A DNA stretch of 64,000 nucleotides from Arthrobacter beigongshangensis (GTDB taxonomy: Bacteria; Bacillota; Bacilli; Bacillales_A; Planococcaceae): assembly GCF_016820585.1 (NCBI RefSeq), contig NZ_JADHDX010000011.1, positions 1-64,000 of the forward strand. The letters run 5' to 3'. Shown here one piece after another: positions 1 to 9,169 of this stretch. The notes beneath the pieces are model-generated. The model worked only from the letters and a program-made list of their open reading frames with translations, did not search any database and was not told where the DNA came from. Each line of letters begins with the position of its first letter. The first letter of the stretch is position 1. Both the position numbers and the translations under genes were made by a program.

Positions 1-66
<66 letters not shown>

Positions 67-76
67 CAAGGTCATT

Positions 77-99
77 GCCAATAGGTAGTGGCTTTTTTT
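77..99 (+). terminator. rRNA operon terminator
   Basis: A short GCCA/TGGC stem-loop is followed by a run of seven T residues about ten bases after the end of 5S rRNA. This is the expected place for the rho-independent terminator of the rRNA operon. Confidence 0.7.
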
Positions 100-150
100 G
101 TTGTTTAAAAATAAGAAACTATTAAAATGTAATGTTGATAATTTTATTAT

Positions 151-187
151 AAGAATGGGAAGCTCGTTATACGGGCTTCCCATTCTT
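151..187. terminator. Convergent hairpin between rRNA and DHFR-like gene
   Basis: A perfect 13-bp stem (AAGAATGGGAAGC and its complement) with an 11-base loop sits between the rightward rRNA genes and the leftward gene ending at 213. It probably terminates the leftward transcript. Flanks are AT-rich but lack a clean T run on either side. Confidence 0.6.
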
Positions 188-212
188 ATTGCAATAAATT
201 TATCTCTAAAAA

Positions 213-785
213 TTATAAATTATTATTGCGATGATAAATTAGTTGTACAACACCAGAGAAGAACGTTCTTGTATTAACCATTTTTAAATTCAATCTCTGT
301 TTTATATCAATAAACATCGGTTTTCCTTCTCCTAAAATAACAGGGTGAACGGACAATCTAAATTCATCAACCAGTCCTAAATTGATAAAAGTTGTAATGA
401 GACTTGCTCCGCCGTATAGCCAGATATCCTTACCTGGGCTATTCTTCAATTTATTAACTTCCTCGGAGATATTTTCATTGATAAATATTGCTTGGTTATC
501 AGTTTCTCGTTGAGTTCTAGAAAACACATATTTTTTTTTACTATGGACCAATTTCCAAATTTCTTTTTCGGTATCTGAATCTTTAGCTTCTGGCATATAT
601 CGTCCCCATAAATCGTAGCTTTTTCTGCCGTATAAAATAGTATCAATTTGATTCAAGAAATTAGTGAAACCCATATCTGGTTCCATAATACACCAATCAA
701 CTTCTCCGTTTTTCCCTTCAATAAAGCCATCTAAAGTTACCGCTAAATCTAAAATTATTTTTCTTTGTCCCACATTATCTGACAT
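213..785 (-). CDS. Dihydrofolate reductase family protein (RibD C-terminal-like)
   Basis: About 190 residues. The protein begins with a beta strand and the S/T-x-DGFI-like pattern (LAVTLDGFIEG), continues with LYGRKSYDLWG and ends with WLYGGASLITTFINLGLVDEF, the layout of the RibD-C/DHFR-fold reductases such as YwjB/YyaP. These bind NAD(P)H; the substrate is not deducible. The start is set at the Met at 785 because GGAGG lies seven bases before it on the minus strand; an upstream Met at 806 overlaps that site. It is a lone gene between an rRNA operon and a hairpin-rich spacer. Function within the family is uncertain. Confidence 0.85.
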   Translation of the reverse strand: MSDNVGQRKIILDLAVTLDGFIEGKNGEVDWCIMEPDMGFTNFLNQIDTILYGRKSYDLWGRYMPEAKDSDTEKEIWKLVHSKKKYVFSRTQRETDNQAIFINENISEEVNKLKNSPGKDIWLYGGASLITTFINLGLVDEFRLSVHPVILGEGKPMFIDIKQRLNLKMVNTRTFFSGVVQLIYHRNNNL

Positions 786-1020
786 AACTCTACCTCCGTT
801 CATCATTCAGAAACAAGTTACTAAGTACTTGTTCACTTTAACACTGTTACGAATATTTGTTCCTGTTTGATTGTAGCAAGTATTTGGCGAGGTATCAAAT
901 ATTACACGCCTGTTGATTAACCAAAAAAATAACTTAATCAAACATTAGGTACTCTGTGTAAAGTTTTCTTTTGTCTCGCTCTGGATTGAACGACTTCTAT
1001 ACAATAGCCGTGATATTTTA

Positions 1021-1478
1021 TGTGTAGGATGCGACTTCGTCGCATCCTACACATTCTGTTCGGTAATCGTATTTTGGGACGAGAGAATAGAGGGCTTTTT
1101 AACTGGAGAGGGCCGCCAAAGATACAATTTTGGCGGCTAAAGCTTTTACCATGGGCTTTTCCATTGTTATTTTAGGTAGTGTCAATTTCTGATAAAACTT
1201 GCTGAAAAGTAAAGTGAGAATACCTTGTACAACGTACAAGAATGCCCGAAATTTCATCTTCGGGCACTTACAGCCTCTATAGAAAGTCATCTATTCTTTT
1301 CTTCTCAAACAACTGCGTTTTTCCCTTAAACAGTGTAGGTACGCGACAGGCAACTATTCACAACGGGATGACCGAAAATAATGTATCTAGAAATGACGAA
1401 GTCATTTCTAGATACATTAACCACCGCGGGGGAGGAATAAACTGCAATTCCTCCTTGGTAAAGATGTCGTGAATAGTT
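1021..1478. repeat. Palindrome-dense non-coding region
   Basis: No credible gene lies between 786 and 1659. This stretch holds at least six hairpins: a perfect 15-bp stem with a 3-nt loop (1021-1053), a 9-bp stem GCCGCCAAA (1112-1137), a 7-bp stem CTTGTAC (1224-1240), an 8-bp stem TGCCCGAA (1243-1266), a perfect 17-bp stem with a 3-nt loop (1381-1417) and an 8-bp stem GGAGGAAT (1431-1454). The last two are enclosed by a 10-bp inverted repeat AACTATTCAC (1352-1361 and 1469-1478), giving a cloverleaf shape. The two long stems share the loop region GAC-TTC/GAA-GTC on opposite strands. Origin is unknown; it may be a nest of small palindromic elements. Confidence 0.7.
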
Positions 1479-1659
1479 AGCCGAGAGCCAACCGGAAACG
1501 ACTTAGTGAAAAAAGTGATTTTTAAGCTTTTATTTGCCTGCGATTTATGCAAGGTAATGATTAATCAACAGACGTGCAAATATCAACATTTATTATTAGC
1601 GTTCCTTGAATTCATTCACTATCAGCGATACGATAATGGTAATGAAGGGGGTCTTTGAT

Positions 1660-2187
1660 ATGCAAATGGTTCTTATTATATTCGCAATTAATATCGTCTA
1701 TGTAACTTTCTTTACGGTGCGCATGATTTTAACGATGAAAGGGTATAGGTATATTGCTGCCGCCGTTAGCATGGTAGAGGTTGTTATTTATGTTGTTGGT
1801 CTTGGTTTGGTGCTTGATAATCTGAATCAAATTCAAAACTTAGTTGCCTATGCGATTGGTTATGGATGCGGCGTTATTATAGGAACGAAGATTGAAGAAA
1901 AGATGGCACTCGGTTACATTACTGTAAATGTGATTACGGCGGAAGAGAATTTGAAATTGCCGGTTATACTAAGGGAAAAGGGGTATGGAGTGACGGATTG
2001 GTCGGCCAATGGTTTGGACGGTGATCGATCGGCTATGCAGATTCTAACGCCACGTAAATATGAACTAAAGCTTTATACGGTAATTAAGGAAATCGATCCG
2101 AAGGCATTTATTATTGCGTACGAAGCAAAAACGATACATGGTGGCTTCTGGGTGAAAACGGTGAGGAAAGGAAAGTTGTTTAAATGA
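1660..2187 (+). CDS. yebE: YebE-like membrane protein (UPF0316/DUF2179)
   Basis: About 175 residues. The first 75 form three hydrophobic segments (around residues 3-20, 33-52 and 57-75), followed by a soluble DUF2179-type domain with [26 protein letters not shown] and [10 protein letters not shown]. This matches UPF0316 proteins such as B. subtilis YebE; their function is unknown. The start at 1660 is chosen because AAGGGGG lies about eight bases upstream; an in-frame ATG at 1606 lacks such a site. It overlaps the next gene by four bases and sits just upstream of the purine operon, as in B. subtilis. Confidence 0.9.
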   Translation: MQMVLIIFAINIVYVTFFTVRMILTMKGYRYIAAAVSMVEVVIYVVGLGLVLDNLNQIQNLVAYAIGYGCGVIIGTKIEEKMALGYITVNVITAEENLKLPVILREKGYGVTDWSANGLDGDRSAMQILTPRKYELKLYTVIKEIDPKAFIIAYEAKTIHGGFWVKTVRKGKLFK

Positions 2188-2369
2188 ATCAAAAAAAGAC
2201 TGTGTGGTTTGAAGTGGGAGAAGAAGAAAGCATTGATGACTGTTTGAAAAGAATGGCTGCCGATGGGTATACGGTTGCTGGCAGGAAGGAAGAGCCGTTA
2301 TTTACGGAAGTGAATGGGGAGTACGTTCCAGTTCGCCAGCTAATCAAATTCAAAGGCGTTCTTACATAA
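2184..2369 (+). CDS. yebG: NETI-motif protein YebG
   Basis: A 61-residue protein translationally coupled to yebE (ATGA overlap). Near its N terminus it has [19 protein letters not shown], a variant of the NETIDECLxRM pattern of the small NETI family (B. subtilis YebG), and it ends with [11 protein letters not shown]. No function is established. The position between yebE and purE matches B. subtilis, which strengthens the call. Confidence 0.85.
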   Translation: MNQKKTVWFEVGEEESIDDCLKRMAADGYTVAGRKEEPLFTEVNGEYVPVRQLIKFKGVLT

Positions 2370-2383
2370 ATCGAAAATGATGA

Positions 2384-2427
2384 AAAGACGAACGATGGAA
2401 AAAATTAATATATTATTGTTCGGATTT
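2384..2427 (+). promoter_or_regulatory. PurR operator: inverted PurBox pair
   Basis: Two 13-bp boxes face each other: AAAGACGAACGAT (2384-2396) and, on the minus strand, AAATCCGAACAAT (2415-2427), 18 bp apart. Both carry the CGAAC core of the Bacillus PurBox (AWWWCCGAACWWT); the second matches it fully. They lie about 85-40 bases upstream of the predicted transcription start, where B. subtilis PurR binds. Repression by PurR, relieved by PRPP, is inferred. Confidence 0.8.
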
Positions 2428-2432
2428 TACCG

Positions 2433-2461
2433 TTGACGAATGCACTTAGTCTTGATAAAAT
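2433..2461 (+). promoter_or_regulatory. Sigma-A promoter of the purine operon
   Basis: TTGACG (2433-2438), a 17-bp spacer and TAAAAT (2456-2461) form a near-consensus sigma-A promoter. Transcription would start near 2468, a few bases before the riboswitch aptamer. Confidence 0.85.
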
Positions 2462-2479
2462 GTGTAGAGTAAATAGAAT

Positions 2480-2547
2480 CCCCATATATACTAAGGAATT
2501 GGCCTTAGTGTTTCTACCAGGGCACCGTAATGCCCGGACTATGCGGG
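2480..2547 (+). ncRNA. Purine riboswitch aptamer, guanine type
   Basis: The three-way junction is readable: P1 (CCCCATA with TATGCGGG), P2 (CTAAGG/CCTTAG), the invariant J2/3 TTTCTACC, P3 (GGGCA/TGCCC with CCGTAA loop) and J3/1 GGACTATG. The base that pairs with the ligand (position 74 in xpt numbering) is C, which specifies guanine or hypoxanthine rather than adenine. It lies in the purE leader as in B. subtilis. Confidence 0.93.
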
Positions 2548-2620
2548 AAAGCGACTTTTCAAGAAACGTAGCGAAGGGTGTGTGGGTACCAATGGGTGCA
2601 ATCATCTTGACGCATATTTT

Positions 2621-2682
2621 AACGTCCTTGAATAATCTGCTTTTCACGCGTGGTGAAGAGCAGTTTATTCAAGGACGTTTTA
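2621..2682 (+). terminator. Riboswitch-controlled terminator of the purine operon leader
   Basis: A long stem (AACGTCCTTGAATAA, then CTGCTTTTCAC, against GTGAAGAGCAG and TTCAAGGACGTT) runs into TTTTAATTT about 75 bases after the aptamer. It is the expression platform: purine binding would favour it and stop transcription before purE. It directly abuts a dispersed repeat starting at 2682. Confidence 0.88.
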
Positions 2683-2794
2683 ATTTGAATCAGCAGAAGT
2701 TCCTGTAGCTGACGCTTCGCTTTCAGTATAAAAAATTGCTGATTCAAATTAAGCCTTCGACGTACAGGACGCAATTACGCCTCGACGTAATTGA
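2682..2794 (+). repeat. Multi-hairpin intergenic repeat, family 1, copy A
   Basis: It is bounded by inverted arms AATTTGAATCAGCA (2682-2695) and its complement (2737-2750), followed by AAGCCTTCGACG and a terminal hairpin CAATTACG/CGTAATTG (2772-2793) ending in TTGA. The same order of parts recurs at 31593 and 48976. This copy separates the riboswitch terminator from purE and is transcribed as part of the leader. Confidence 0.75.
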
Positions 2795-2847
2795 TTTTTG
2801 AACGGTAAAACAACAATGAACTGTGAGTATAAAGGAGCGGATGATAA

Positions 2848-3336
2848 GTGGAACCAAAAATCGGTGTGATTATGGGAAGCAAGAGTGACTGGGAAACGAT
2901 GAAACATGCGTGTGATATTTTGGACGAGCTTGCTGTACCTTACGAGAAGAAGGTTGTCTCAGCGCATCGTACGCCCGATTTCATGTTTGAATATGCAGAG
3001 CAAGCCCAAGGACGCGGAATACAGGTAATCATCGCTGGTGCAGGTGGGGCAGCTCACTTACCAGGAATGGTTGCTGCAAAGACATTACTTCCCGTGATTG
3101 GAGTACCGGTTCAGTCAAAGGCGTTGAATGGCATGGATTCTCTACTATCGATTGTTCAAATGCCAGGTGGGGTGCCAGTTGCTACGGTTTCCATCGGTAA
3201 AGCAGGTGCTACCAATGCGGGTCTACTTGCTGCCCAGTTCTTAGGTGTCAATGATCTTGTTTTAATGAAGCGCCTAGAAGACCGTCGTCAGCAAATGCGC
3301 GATATTGCATTGGAAAGTAGCGGTGATTTAGTATGA
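2848..3336 (+). CDS. purE: N5-carboxyaminoimidazole ribonucleotide mutase PurE
   Basis: 162 residues, normal for class I PurE. It converts N5-CAIR to CAIR in de novo purine synthesis, using the product of PurK. Seen: [14 protein letters not shown] (phosphate loop), [16 protein letters not shown] with the catalytic His, [12 protein letters not shown] and [20 protein letters not shown]. Starts at GTG with AAAGGAGCGG upstream. It is the first gene of the operon and overlaps purK by four bases. Confidence 0.97.
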   Translation: MEPKIGVIMGSKSDWETMKHACDILDELAVPYEKKVVSAHRTPDFMFEYAEQAQGRGIQVIIAGAGGAAHLPGMVAAKTLLPVIGVPVQSKALNGMDSLLSIVQMPGGVPVATVSIGKAGATNAGLLAAQFLGVNDLVLMKRLEDRRQQMRDIALESSGDLV

Positions 3337-4451
3337 AAACTATTTTACCGGGACAGACAATCGGAATTATTGGTGGAGGACAGTTGGGTCGAATGATGGG
3401 ACTTGCTGCGAAAGAAGCAGGATTTAAAATAGCTGTGCTAGATCCTGTTATGGACTCGCCTTGTGGCCAAATTGCCGATATTCGAATTGTTGCTCCTTAT
3501 AACGATGAGGCGGCACTTGAGGAGCTTGGTGAGGTCAGTGATGTGATCACATATGAATTTGAAAATATAGATTACGAAGGCTTAAACAGACTTACGCAAA
3601 TCGCGCATGTCCCACAAGGCGCTGAGCTTGTTCGGATTACACAGAACCGAATCAATGAAAAAGCTGAAATTACTGCATCGGGTGCGCCTGTTGCTAACTA
3701 TGTGACGGCACAAACATTTGAGGAGTTAACAACAAAAATTGCTGACGTAGGCTTCCCATGTATCGTCAAAACAGCATTTGGTGGTTATGACGGAAAAGGA
3801 CAAGTTAAGATTGACCGTCAAGAAGATTTACGTGAAGCAGAGTCACTGTTTGTTCATTCAGCATGTATCGCAGAAGCTTTCGTGCCGTTTACGAAAGAAA
3901 TTTCGGTCATCATACAGCGTAACGCAGCAGGCCAATCGTATTGCCTACCTGTTGCTGAGAATATTCATAAAAACCATATCTTACACGAATCAATCGTGCC
4001 TGCACGAGTAGGTCAGAACGTCATTGCACAAGCTGAAGAGGCAGCGACGAAAATTGCTGATTATCTTGACCTTGTTGGGACATTGGCAGTTGAAATGTTT
4101 GTTCTTGAAAATGATGCTATTGTCATTAATGAATTAGCACCACGCCCTCATAATTCGGGTCATTATTCGATTGAGGCTTGCAATGTTTCGCAGTTCCATC
4201 AGCATATTCGTGCTGTTTGTGGATGGCCGCTTCGTGAGCCAAAACTATGGGCACCATCTATTATGGTGAATGTACTTGGTCAACATGTGGCGCCACTCAA
4301 AAAGGTTGTGACGAATTATCCTGATTGGTCCATCCATTTATACGGAAAAGCAGAAGCGAAAGACAATCGGAAAATGGGGCATGTGACGATCATGACGGAC
4401 AATATTGAAAAGCTGTTGGAAGAGATTGAATCCACAGGGATTTGGGCTTAA
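3333..4451 (+). CDS. purK: N5-carboxyaminoimidazole ribonucleotide synthase PurK
   Basis: 372 residues, ATP-grasp fold. It makes N5-CAIR from AIR, ATP and bicarbonate, feeding PurE. Seen: [21 protein letters not shown] at the N terminus, YEFENIDY, the ATP-grasp loop [12 protein letters not shown] near residue 145, and the C-terminal [18 protein letters not shown] signature. The start overlaps the purE stop. In Bacillus the next genes are purB and purC; here a 153-bp spacer leads directly to purS. Confidence 0.96.
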   Translation: MKTILPGQTIGIIGGGQLGRMMGLAAKEAGFKIAVLDPVMDSPCGQIADIRIVAPYNDEAALEELGEVSDVITYEFENIDYEGLNRLTQIAHVPQGAELVRITQNRINEKAEITASGAPVANYVTAQTFEELTTKIADVGFPCIVKTAFGGYDGKGQVKIDRQEDLREAESLFVHSACIAEAFVPFTKEISVIIQRNAAGQSYCLPVAENIHKNHILHESIVPARVGQNVIAQAEEAATKIADYLDLVGTLAVEMFVLENDAIVINELAPRPHNSGHYSIEACNVSQFHQHIRAVCGWPLREPKLWAPSIMVNVLGQHVAPLKKVVTNYPDWSIHLYGKAEAKDNRKMGHVTIMTDNIEKLLEEIESTGIWA

Positions 4452-4604
4452 AAGGGGGATACTTATGATTGGGTATCAAACTCGGCAGATTATAAATTCA
4501 GTTTTTAAACGGCTCCGTCCTGATTAATGAATTGACGGTCGCTTATCTACATTTCAATATTTTAGAGAACAACTAATCTAATTCCATTTGGGAGGAAAAA
4601 AGAC
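4452..4604 (+). other. Spacer where purB and purC are expected
   Basis: Bacillales operons usually have purB and purC here. Instead there are 153 bp. The left side keeps a good ribosome site (AAGGGGG) and ATGATT, which resembles a purB start (PurB begins Met-Ile), but the frame stops after 20 codons and shows no PurB similarity. The right side holds the purS ribosome site (TTGGGAGG). This reads as a deletion scar; the identity of the residual ATG is inference. Confidence 0.55.
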
Positions 4605-4859
4605 ATGACGAAAGTAAACGTATACGTAACACTCCGTGAAAGTGTTGTTGATCCACAAGGAATTGCAGCAAAAGAAGCGCTTCAAACGATGGGTTATCAG
4701 GAAGTCGAAAACGTCCGCATCGGAAAATTGATTGAACTTGAACTAGCGGGTTCAGTTACAGAAATCGATGCACGTGTCAAAGAAATGTGCGACAAGCTTT
4801 TGGTCAATAAAGTTATCGAAGATTACCGATACGAAATCGGGGAGGTTGCGGGCAAATGA
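4605..4859 (+). CDS. purS: Phosphoribosylformylglycinamidine synthase subunit PurS
   Basis: 84 residues. PurS is the small dimeric subunit that bridges PurL and PurQ in the three-part FGAM synthetase of Gram-positive bacteria. Seen: VYVTLRESVVDPQGIAAKEAL, VENVRIGKLIELEL and VKEMCDKLLVNKVIEDYRYE, all typical. It has a strong ribosome site (GGGAGG) and overlaps purQ by four bases. Nothing unusual is seen in this subunit, unlike its partners PurQ and PurL. Confidence 0.96.
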   Translation: MTKVNVYVTLRESVVDPQGIAAKEALQTMGYQEVENVRIGKLIELELAGSVTEIDARVKEMCDKLLVNKVIEDYRYEIGEVAGK

Positions 4860-5542
4860 AGTTCGCTATTCTAGTATTTCCGGGATCGGGCTGTGACATC
4901 GATATGTATCATGCGGTAAATGAAGTATTGGGCAAAGACGCACAATATGTTTGGCATACAGAAGCTAACCTTGAAAACTATGACGCGGTACTTATTCCAA
5001 GTGGCGCATCATATGGCGATTATCTTCGTCCAGGTGCACTGGCACAAAGCTCGCCAGCTATTGAGGGACTGAAAGCATTTGCGGCGTCAGGCAAACCAGT
5101 ACTAGGTGTAGGAAACGGATTCCAAATTCTTGCGGAAGCAGGTCTTCTACCAGGTGCTTTCCTACGCAACAAAGGTTTGAAATTCAGGTCAGGCAAAGCA
5201 AAGTTGACAGTCCATAATACGGATTCGAAATTTACGGCTGATTATGATAAAGGCCAAGAAATTACCATCCCATTTGCCCATGAACATGGCAACTATTATG
5301 TGGATGAACAAACTGTAATGGAACTAAAAAATAATAACCGTATCGTCTTTACCTATGCGGATGGCAATGTGGATGGTAGTACTGAAGCCATTGCTGGCGT
5401 GTTGAATGAACAAGGAAATGTATTTGGCATGATGCCACTTCCTGAACGTGCAGTTGAGGAAATTATCGGGGGTACAGACGGATTGCCTCTATTCAATTCA
5501 ATCTTAAAAAGGTGGAGTGAAAATAATGTCAGCCAAGCATGA
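4856..5542 (+). CDS. purQ: PurQ-like FGAM synthetase glutaminase subunit, catalytic residues lost
   Basis: 228 residues, the usual length and fold of PurQ, whose class I glutaminase domain supplies ammonia to PurL. Family members have a nucleophile in GVCNGFQIL (Cys86 in B. subtilis) and a His-Pro-Glu pair in MMPHPERA. Here residue 86 is Gly (GVGNGFQIL) and 195 is Leu (MMPLPERA); only the Glu remains. Other conserved spots are changed too: [14 protein letters not shown] for PGGFSYGDYLRCGA, FRSG for FICR-type, AHEHGN for AHGEGN and PGSGCDID for PGSNCDID. The frame is intact and coupled to purS and purL. It should not hydrolyse glutamine. It may be a structural remnant, or the pathway may be decaying. 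Confidence 0.9.
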   Translation: MKFAILVFPGSGCDIDMYHAVNEVLGKDAQYVWHTEANLENYDAVLIPSGASYGDYLRPGALAQSSPAIEGLKAFAASGKPVLGVGNGFQILAEAGLLPGAFLRNKGLKFRSGKAKLTVHNTDSKFTADYDKGQEITIPFAHEHGNYYVDEQTVMELKNNNRIVFTYADGNVDGSTEAIAGVLNEQGNVFGMMPLPERAVEEIIGGTDGLPLFNSILKRWSENNVSQA

Positions 5543-7754
5543 ACCAAGCACACAGCAAGTAAAAGATGAAAAGTTATACCTACAAATGGGAATGACCGAT
5601 GAAGAATTCGAACTTGCAACAAAAATGTTAGGTCGCCTTCCAAACTACACAGAAACAGGTCTGTTCTCTGCTCTGTGGTCTGAACATTGTTCATATAAAA
5701 GCTCGAAACCAGTTCTTCGCAAATTCCCAACTGAAGGAACACGCGTCCTTCAAGGTCCTGGTGAAGGTGCGGGGATTGTAGATATCGGTGATAACCAAGC
5801 AGTTGTTTTCAAAATGGAATCACATAACTCACCGTCTGCTATCGAACCATTTATCGGCGCAGCAACAGGTGCTGGTGGAGTGTTACGTGATGTTTTCTCT
5901 ATGGGATCTCGCCCAGTAGCGCTCGTTAACTCATTACGTTTTGGGGATCTAACAGATGCACGGGACCGTTTTTTATTCGAAGAGGCGGTTGCGGGGATTG
6001 CTAGTTACGGCAATATCATTGGTATTCCAACGATTGCGGGCGAAGTACAGTTCGATAACTGCTATTCAAAACGTCCACTGGTCAATGCGATGGCTGTTGG
6101 TTTATTAAACCATGAAGATATTCAAAAAGGTGTGGCTTCGGGTGTAGGGAATACGGTGATGTATGCGGGCGCTACAACAGGACGCGACGGTATTCACGGT
6201 GCAACGATGTCATCATCTGAAGTAGCTGTGGGTGAAGATACGGCGCCACCGGTTATGCAAGCAGGGGATCCATACCTTGAGAAGCTTGTCATGGAGGCTT
6301 GTCTTGAGCTTGTTAAATCAGATGCTTTGATCGGAATTCAAGATATGGGTGCGGCGGGACTTACTTCGTCAGCGGCTGAAATGGCATCCAAAGCGGGTTA
6401 TGGCGTTGAGTTGAATCTTGATTTGGTGCCACAACGTGAAGAAGGCATGACGGCTTATGAAATGATGCTGTCAGAATCACAGGAGCGTATGTTAATTGTT
6501 GTTAAAAAAGGCCGCGAACAAGAAGTGACGGACCTTTTTGCGAAATATAGCGTTGAAGCTGTGTCAATCGGGACAGTAACGGATGACAAAATGCTACGTT
6601 TACTTCATAAAGGTGAAGTCGTTGCGGAAGTATCAGCTGATGCACTGGCTGAGGATGCACCCGTTTATCATAAAAAATCTGAGGAGCCTGCTTACTTTAG
6701 AGCGTTCCAAGCGCAGGAAATAACAGAACCTGTGGTTAGGGATTTGCAGGCAACATTGAAAGACTTATTGCAACGTCCGACGATTGCTTCTAAAGAATGG
6801 GTTTATAATCAATTCGATACACAAGCACGTTCAAACACTGTCGTTGCACCAGGTTCATCGGCAGGGGTTATTCGTGTAAGTGGAACGAATAAAGGGCTTG
6901 CGATGACATCTGATTGTAACTCGCGTTTTGTTTACCTTGATCCGGAAACAGGTGGGAAAATTGCAGTTGCGGAAGCGGCGCGTAATCTTGTTTGTTCGGG
7001 TGCAGAACCGATTGCGATTACGGATTGCTTAAACTTTGGTAGTGCGGACAAACCTGAAGTATTCTGGCAGCTTGAGAAATCAGCTGACGGTATTTCTGAA
7101 GCGTGCATTAAGTTGAATGCCCCTGTTATTAGTGGGAATGTTTCTTTATCCAATGAAGTGAATGGTGTTCCAATCTATCCGACACCAACGATTGGTATGG
7201 TTGGACTTGTCCACGACTTATCACAAGTAACAACAACTGCATTCAAGCAAGCTGGCGACGCAATTTATGTGATTGGCGAAGCAGGACTTGATTTTGGAGG
7301 CAGTGAACTTCAACAGATGGTGGATGGTACGATTTCTGGTCAAGCACCGGCAATTAATCTTGACGTTGAAGCGGCCCGTCAAAACGCAGTGTTGACAGCG
7401 ATTCAAGAAGGACTTGTTCAATCTGCAACAGATTTATCTGAAGGCGGCTTTGCCATTGCGCTTTGCGAAAAAGCGTTCGATGCAGAAGGTCTTGGCGCAG
7501 AAGTAACAGTTGCAGGATCTGCTGTTACGGCATTGTTCAGTGAAACGCAATCTCGTTTCCTTGTCACTGTTAAAGAAGAAAATACAGCAGCATTTGAAGC
7601 GGCTGTAGCAGATTCAATTAAGGTCGGAGTAGTTACAGCTGGAGATCGACTTGTTATAAATGGTGAAAATGGTGTGTTAATTGACGGTGCGGTTGAAGAA
7701 TTCCGTTCTGCTTGGAAAGGGGCTATCCAATGCTTGCTGAACTCAGAGGCCTAA
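5526..7754 (+). CDS. purL: Phosphoribosylformylglycinamidine synthase subunit PurL, altered motifs
   Basis: 742 residues, the normal small PurL. It amidates FGAR to FGAM with ATP and ammonia. Most motifs are present (WSEHCSYK with His54, [44 protein letters not shown]). Several near-invariant sites differ from Bacillus: ESHNSPS for ESHNHPS (residue 102), TDCLNFGSA for [19 protein letters not shown] for IGGNVSLYNE, and [10 protein letters not shown] for PTVGGEVQFD. The lost His lies in the active-site motif. The ATG at 5526 is preferred over the GTG at 5517 because AAAGGTGG is better spaced. It overlaps purQ by 17 bases and purF by 25. Confidence 0.93.
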   Translation: MSAKHEPSTQQVKDEKLYLQMGMTDEEFELATKMLGRLPNYTETGLFSALWSEHCSYKSSKPVLRKFPTEGTRVLQGPGEGAGIVDIGDNQAVVFKMESHNSPSAIEPFIGAATGAGGVLRDVFSMGSRPVALVNSLRFGDLTDARDRFLFEEAVAGIASYGNIIGIPTIAGEVQFDNCYSKRPLVNAMAVGLLNHEDIQKGVASGVGNTVMYAGATTGRDGIHGATMSSSEVAVGEDTAPPVMQAGDPYLEKLVMEACLELVKSDALIGIQDMGAAGLTSSAAEMASKAGYGVELNLDLVPQREEGMTAYEMMLSESQERMLIVVKKGREQEVTDLFAKYSVEAVSIGTVTDDKMLRLLHKGEVVAEVSADALAEDAPVYHKKSEEPAYFRAFQAQEITEPVVRDLQATLKDLLQRPTIASKEWVYNQFDTQARSNTVVAPGSSAGVIRVSGTNKGLAMTSDCNSRFVYLDPETGGKIAVAEAARNLVCSGAEPIAITDCLNFGSADKPEVFWQLEKSADGISEACIKLNAPVISGNVSLSNEVNGVPIYPTPTIGMVGLVHDLSQVTTTAFKQAGDAIYVIGEAGLDFGGSELQQMVDGTISGQAPAINLDVEAARQNAVLTAIQEGLVQSATDLSEGGFAIALCEKAFDAEGLGAEVTVAGSAVTALFSETQSRFLVTVKEENTAAFEAAVADSIKVGVVTAGDRLVINGENGVLIDGAVEEFRSAWKGAIQCLLNSEA

Positions 7755-9154
7755 ACGAAGAGTGCGGTGTGTTTGGCATTTGGGGTCATGTAGATGCGGC
7801 GCAGATCAGTTATTATGGTCTGCACGCATTACAGCACCGTGGGCAAGAAGGTGCCGGGATTGTAACGAAAGACGGTAAAAAGTTACATGTCATTAAAGGC
7901 GAGGGTCTTGTCAACGATGTATTTTCGGGTAATGAGATTGAAAACTTAAAAGGTAATGCTGCCATTGGGCAAGTACGTTATTCATCGGAAAATGGCCGTG
8001 GCATTGAAAATGTTCAGCCACTTGTTTTCCGTTCAACGACGGGCAGTCTATCCGTTGCTCACAACGGAAACATTGTCAATGCGGTTGAATTGCGTGAGCA
8101 TCTTGAACGTCAAGGTAGTATTTTTCAGACTAATTCAGATACAGAAGTGCTTGCACATTTAATCAAAAAAAGTAGTGGTTCTTTAAACCAGCGCGATCGA
8201 GTGAAAAAAGCATTGGCAATGTTAAAAGGGGCTTTTGCCTTTGTTATTTTAACTGATGATGGACTGATGGTAGCGCAGGATCCGAATGGTTTACGTCCAT
8301 TATCTCTTGGGAAAATGGGTAATGCTTGGGTTGTGGCGTCTGAAACATGTGCGTTCGATATCATCGGTGCAGAATGTGTTCGTTCGGTTGAACCAGGCGA
8401 ACTGATTATCATTAATGATAAAGGACTTCACTCTGAGCGTTTTGCACCAGCAGGGGATTCCGCAATGTGTTCTATGGAATATGTCTATTTTGCGCGTCCT
8501 GATTCGGATATCGATGGCATTAATATTCATATGGCACGCAAGCGTTGTGGTAAACAGCTGGCACGTGAAATGGCGCATATTGAAGCGGATGTTGTCACAG
8601 GTGTACCGGATTCAAGTATTTCGGCAGCTATTGGATTCTCAGAGGAAAGTGGCATACCTTACGAGCTAGGGCTTATTAAAAGCCGTTATGTTGGCCGTAC
8701 ATTCATCCAACCTTCCCAGGAATTACGTGAACAAGGTGTTAAAATGAAACTGTCTCCAGTGCAACAAGTTGTCAAAGGAAAAAGAGTTATCGTAGTGGAT
8801 GATTCGATTGTTCGTGGGACGACGTCTAAACGTATTGTGAGGATGCTGAAAGAGGCAGGGGCAACAGAAGTTCATCTTGTCAGTGCTTCACCTCCACTTG
8901 TTTACCCATGTTTCTATGGCGTAGATATTAGTACCGATTCAGAATTGATTGCGACGGATCGGACGGTTGAGGAAATTCGCGAGCTTATTGAAGCTGATTC
9001 ATTAACATTTTTGTCGCCTGAGGGCATGTTGAAAGCAATTGGGCGTTCAGATAGTATGAAAAATTGTGGGCAATGCCTGGCTTGTTTCACGGGAGAATAT
9101 CCGACAGAAATCTATTCAGATACAGTTCTACCGCATAAAAAAGAAATCGTTTGA
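7730..9154 (+). CDS. purF: Amidophosphoribosyltransferase PurF
   Basis: 474 residues. It makes phosphoribosylamine from PRPP and glutamine, the first step of purine synthesis. The ATG at 7730 gives an 11-residue propeptide ([11 protein letters not shown]) cleaved to expose Cys12, as in B. subtilis. Seen: [15 protein letters not shown], the PRPP loop [16 protein letters not shown], and the cysteines expected to bind the 4Fe-4S cluster ([22 protein letters not shown]). The glutamine-site segment is odd: [10 protein letters not shown] replaces the usual GHVRYxTxGG. A TTG start at 7712 is rejected because it would block propeptide processing. Confidence 0.95.
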   Translation: MLAELRGLNEECGVFGIWGHVDAAQISYYGLHALQHRGQEGAGIVTKDGKKLHVIKGEGLVNDVFSGNEIENLKGNAAIGQVRYSSENGRGIENVQPLVFRSTTGSLSVAHNGNIVNAVELREHLERQGSIFQTNSDTEVLAHLIKKSSGSLNQRDRVKKALAMLKGAFAFVILTDDGLMVAQDPNGLRPLSLGKMGNAWVVASETCAFDIIGAECVRSVEPGELIIINDKGLHSERFAPAGDSAMCSMEYVYFARPDSDIDGINIHMARKRCGKQLAREMAHIEADVVTGVPDSSISAAIGFSEESGIPYELGLIKSRYVGRTFIQPSQELREQGVKMKLSPVQQVVKGKRVIVVDDSIVRGTTSKRIVRMLKEAGATEVHLVSASPPLVYPCFYGVDISTDSELIATDRTVEEIRELIEADSLTFLSPEGMLKAIGRSDSMKNCGQCLACFTGEYPTEIYSDTVLPHKKEIV

Positions 9155-9169
9155 TAGGGAGGCTTTTGC

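Noticed and set aside
1242..1472. 76-codon open frame in the palindrome-dense region
   Set aside because: Its codons run through perfect hairpins; there is no ribosome site or family resemblance.
2433..2708. 91-codon open frame over the purE leader
   Set aside because: It overlaps the promoter, riboswitch and terminator, which explain the sequence.
5353..5742. 129-codon frame opposite purQ/purL
   Set aside because: Shadow of the coding frames on the other strand; no ribosome site and no family.
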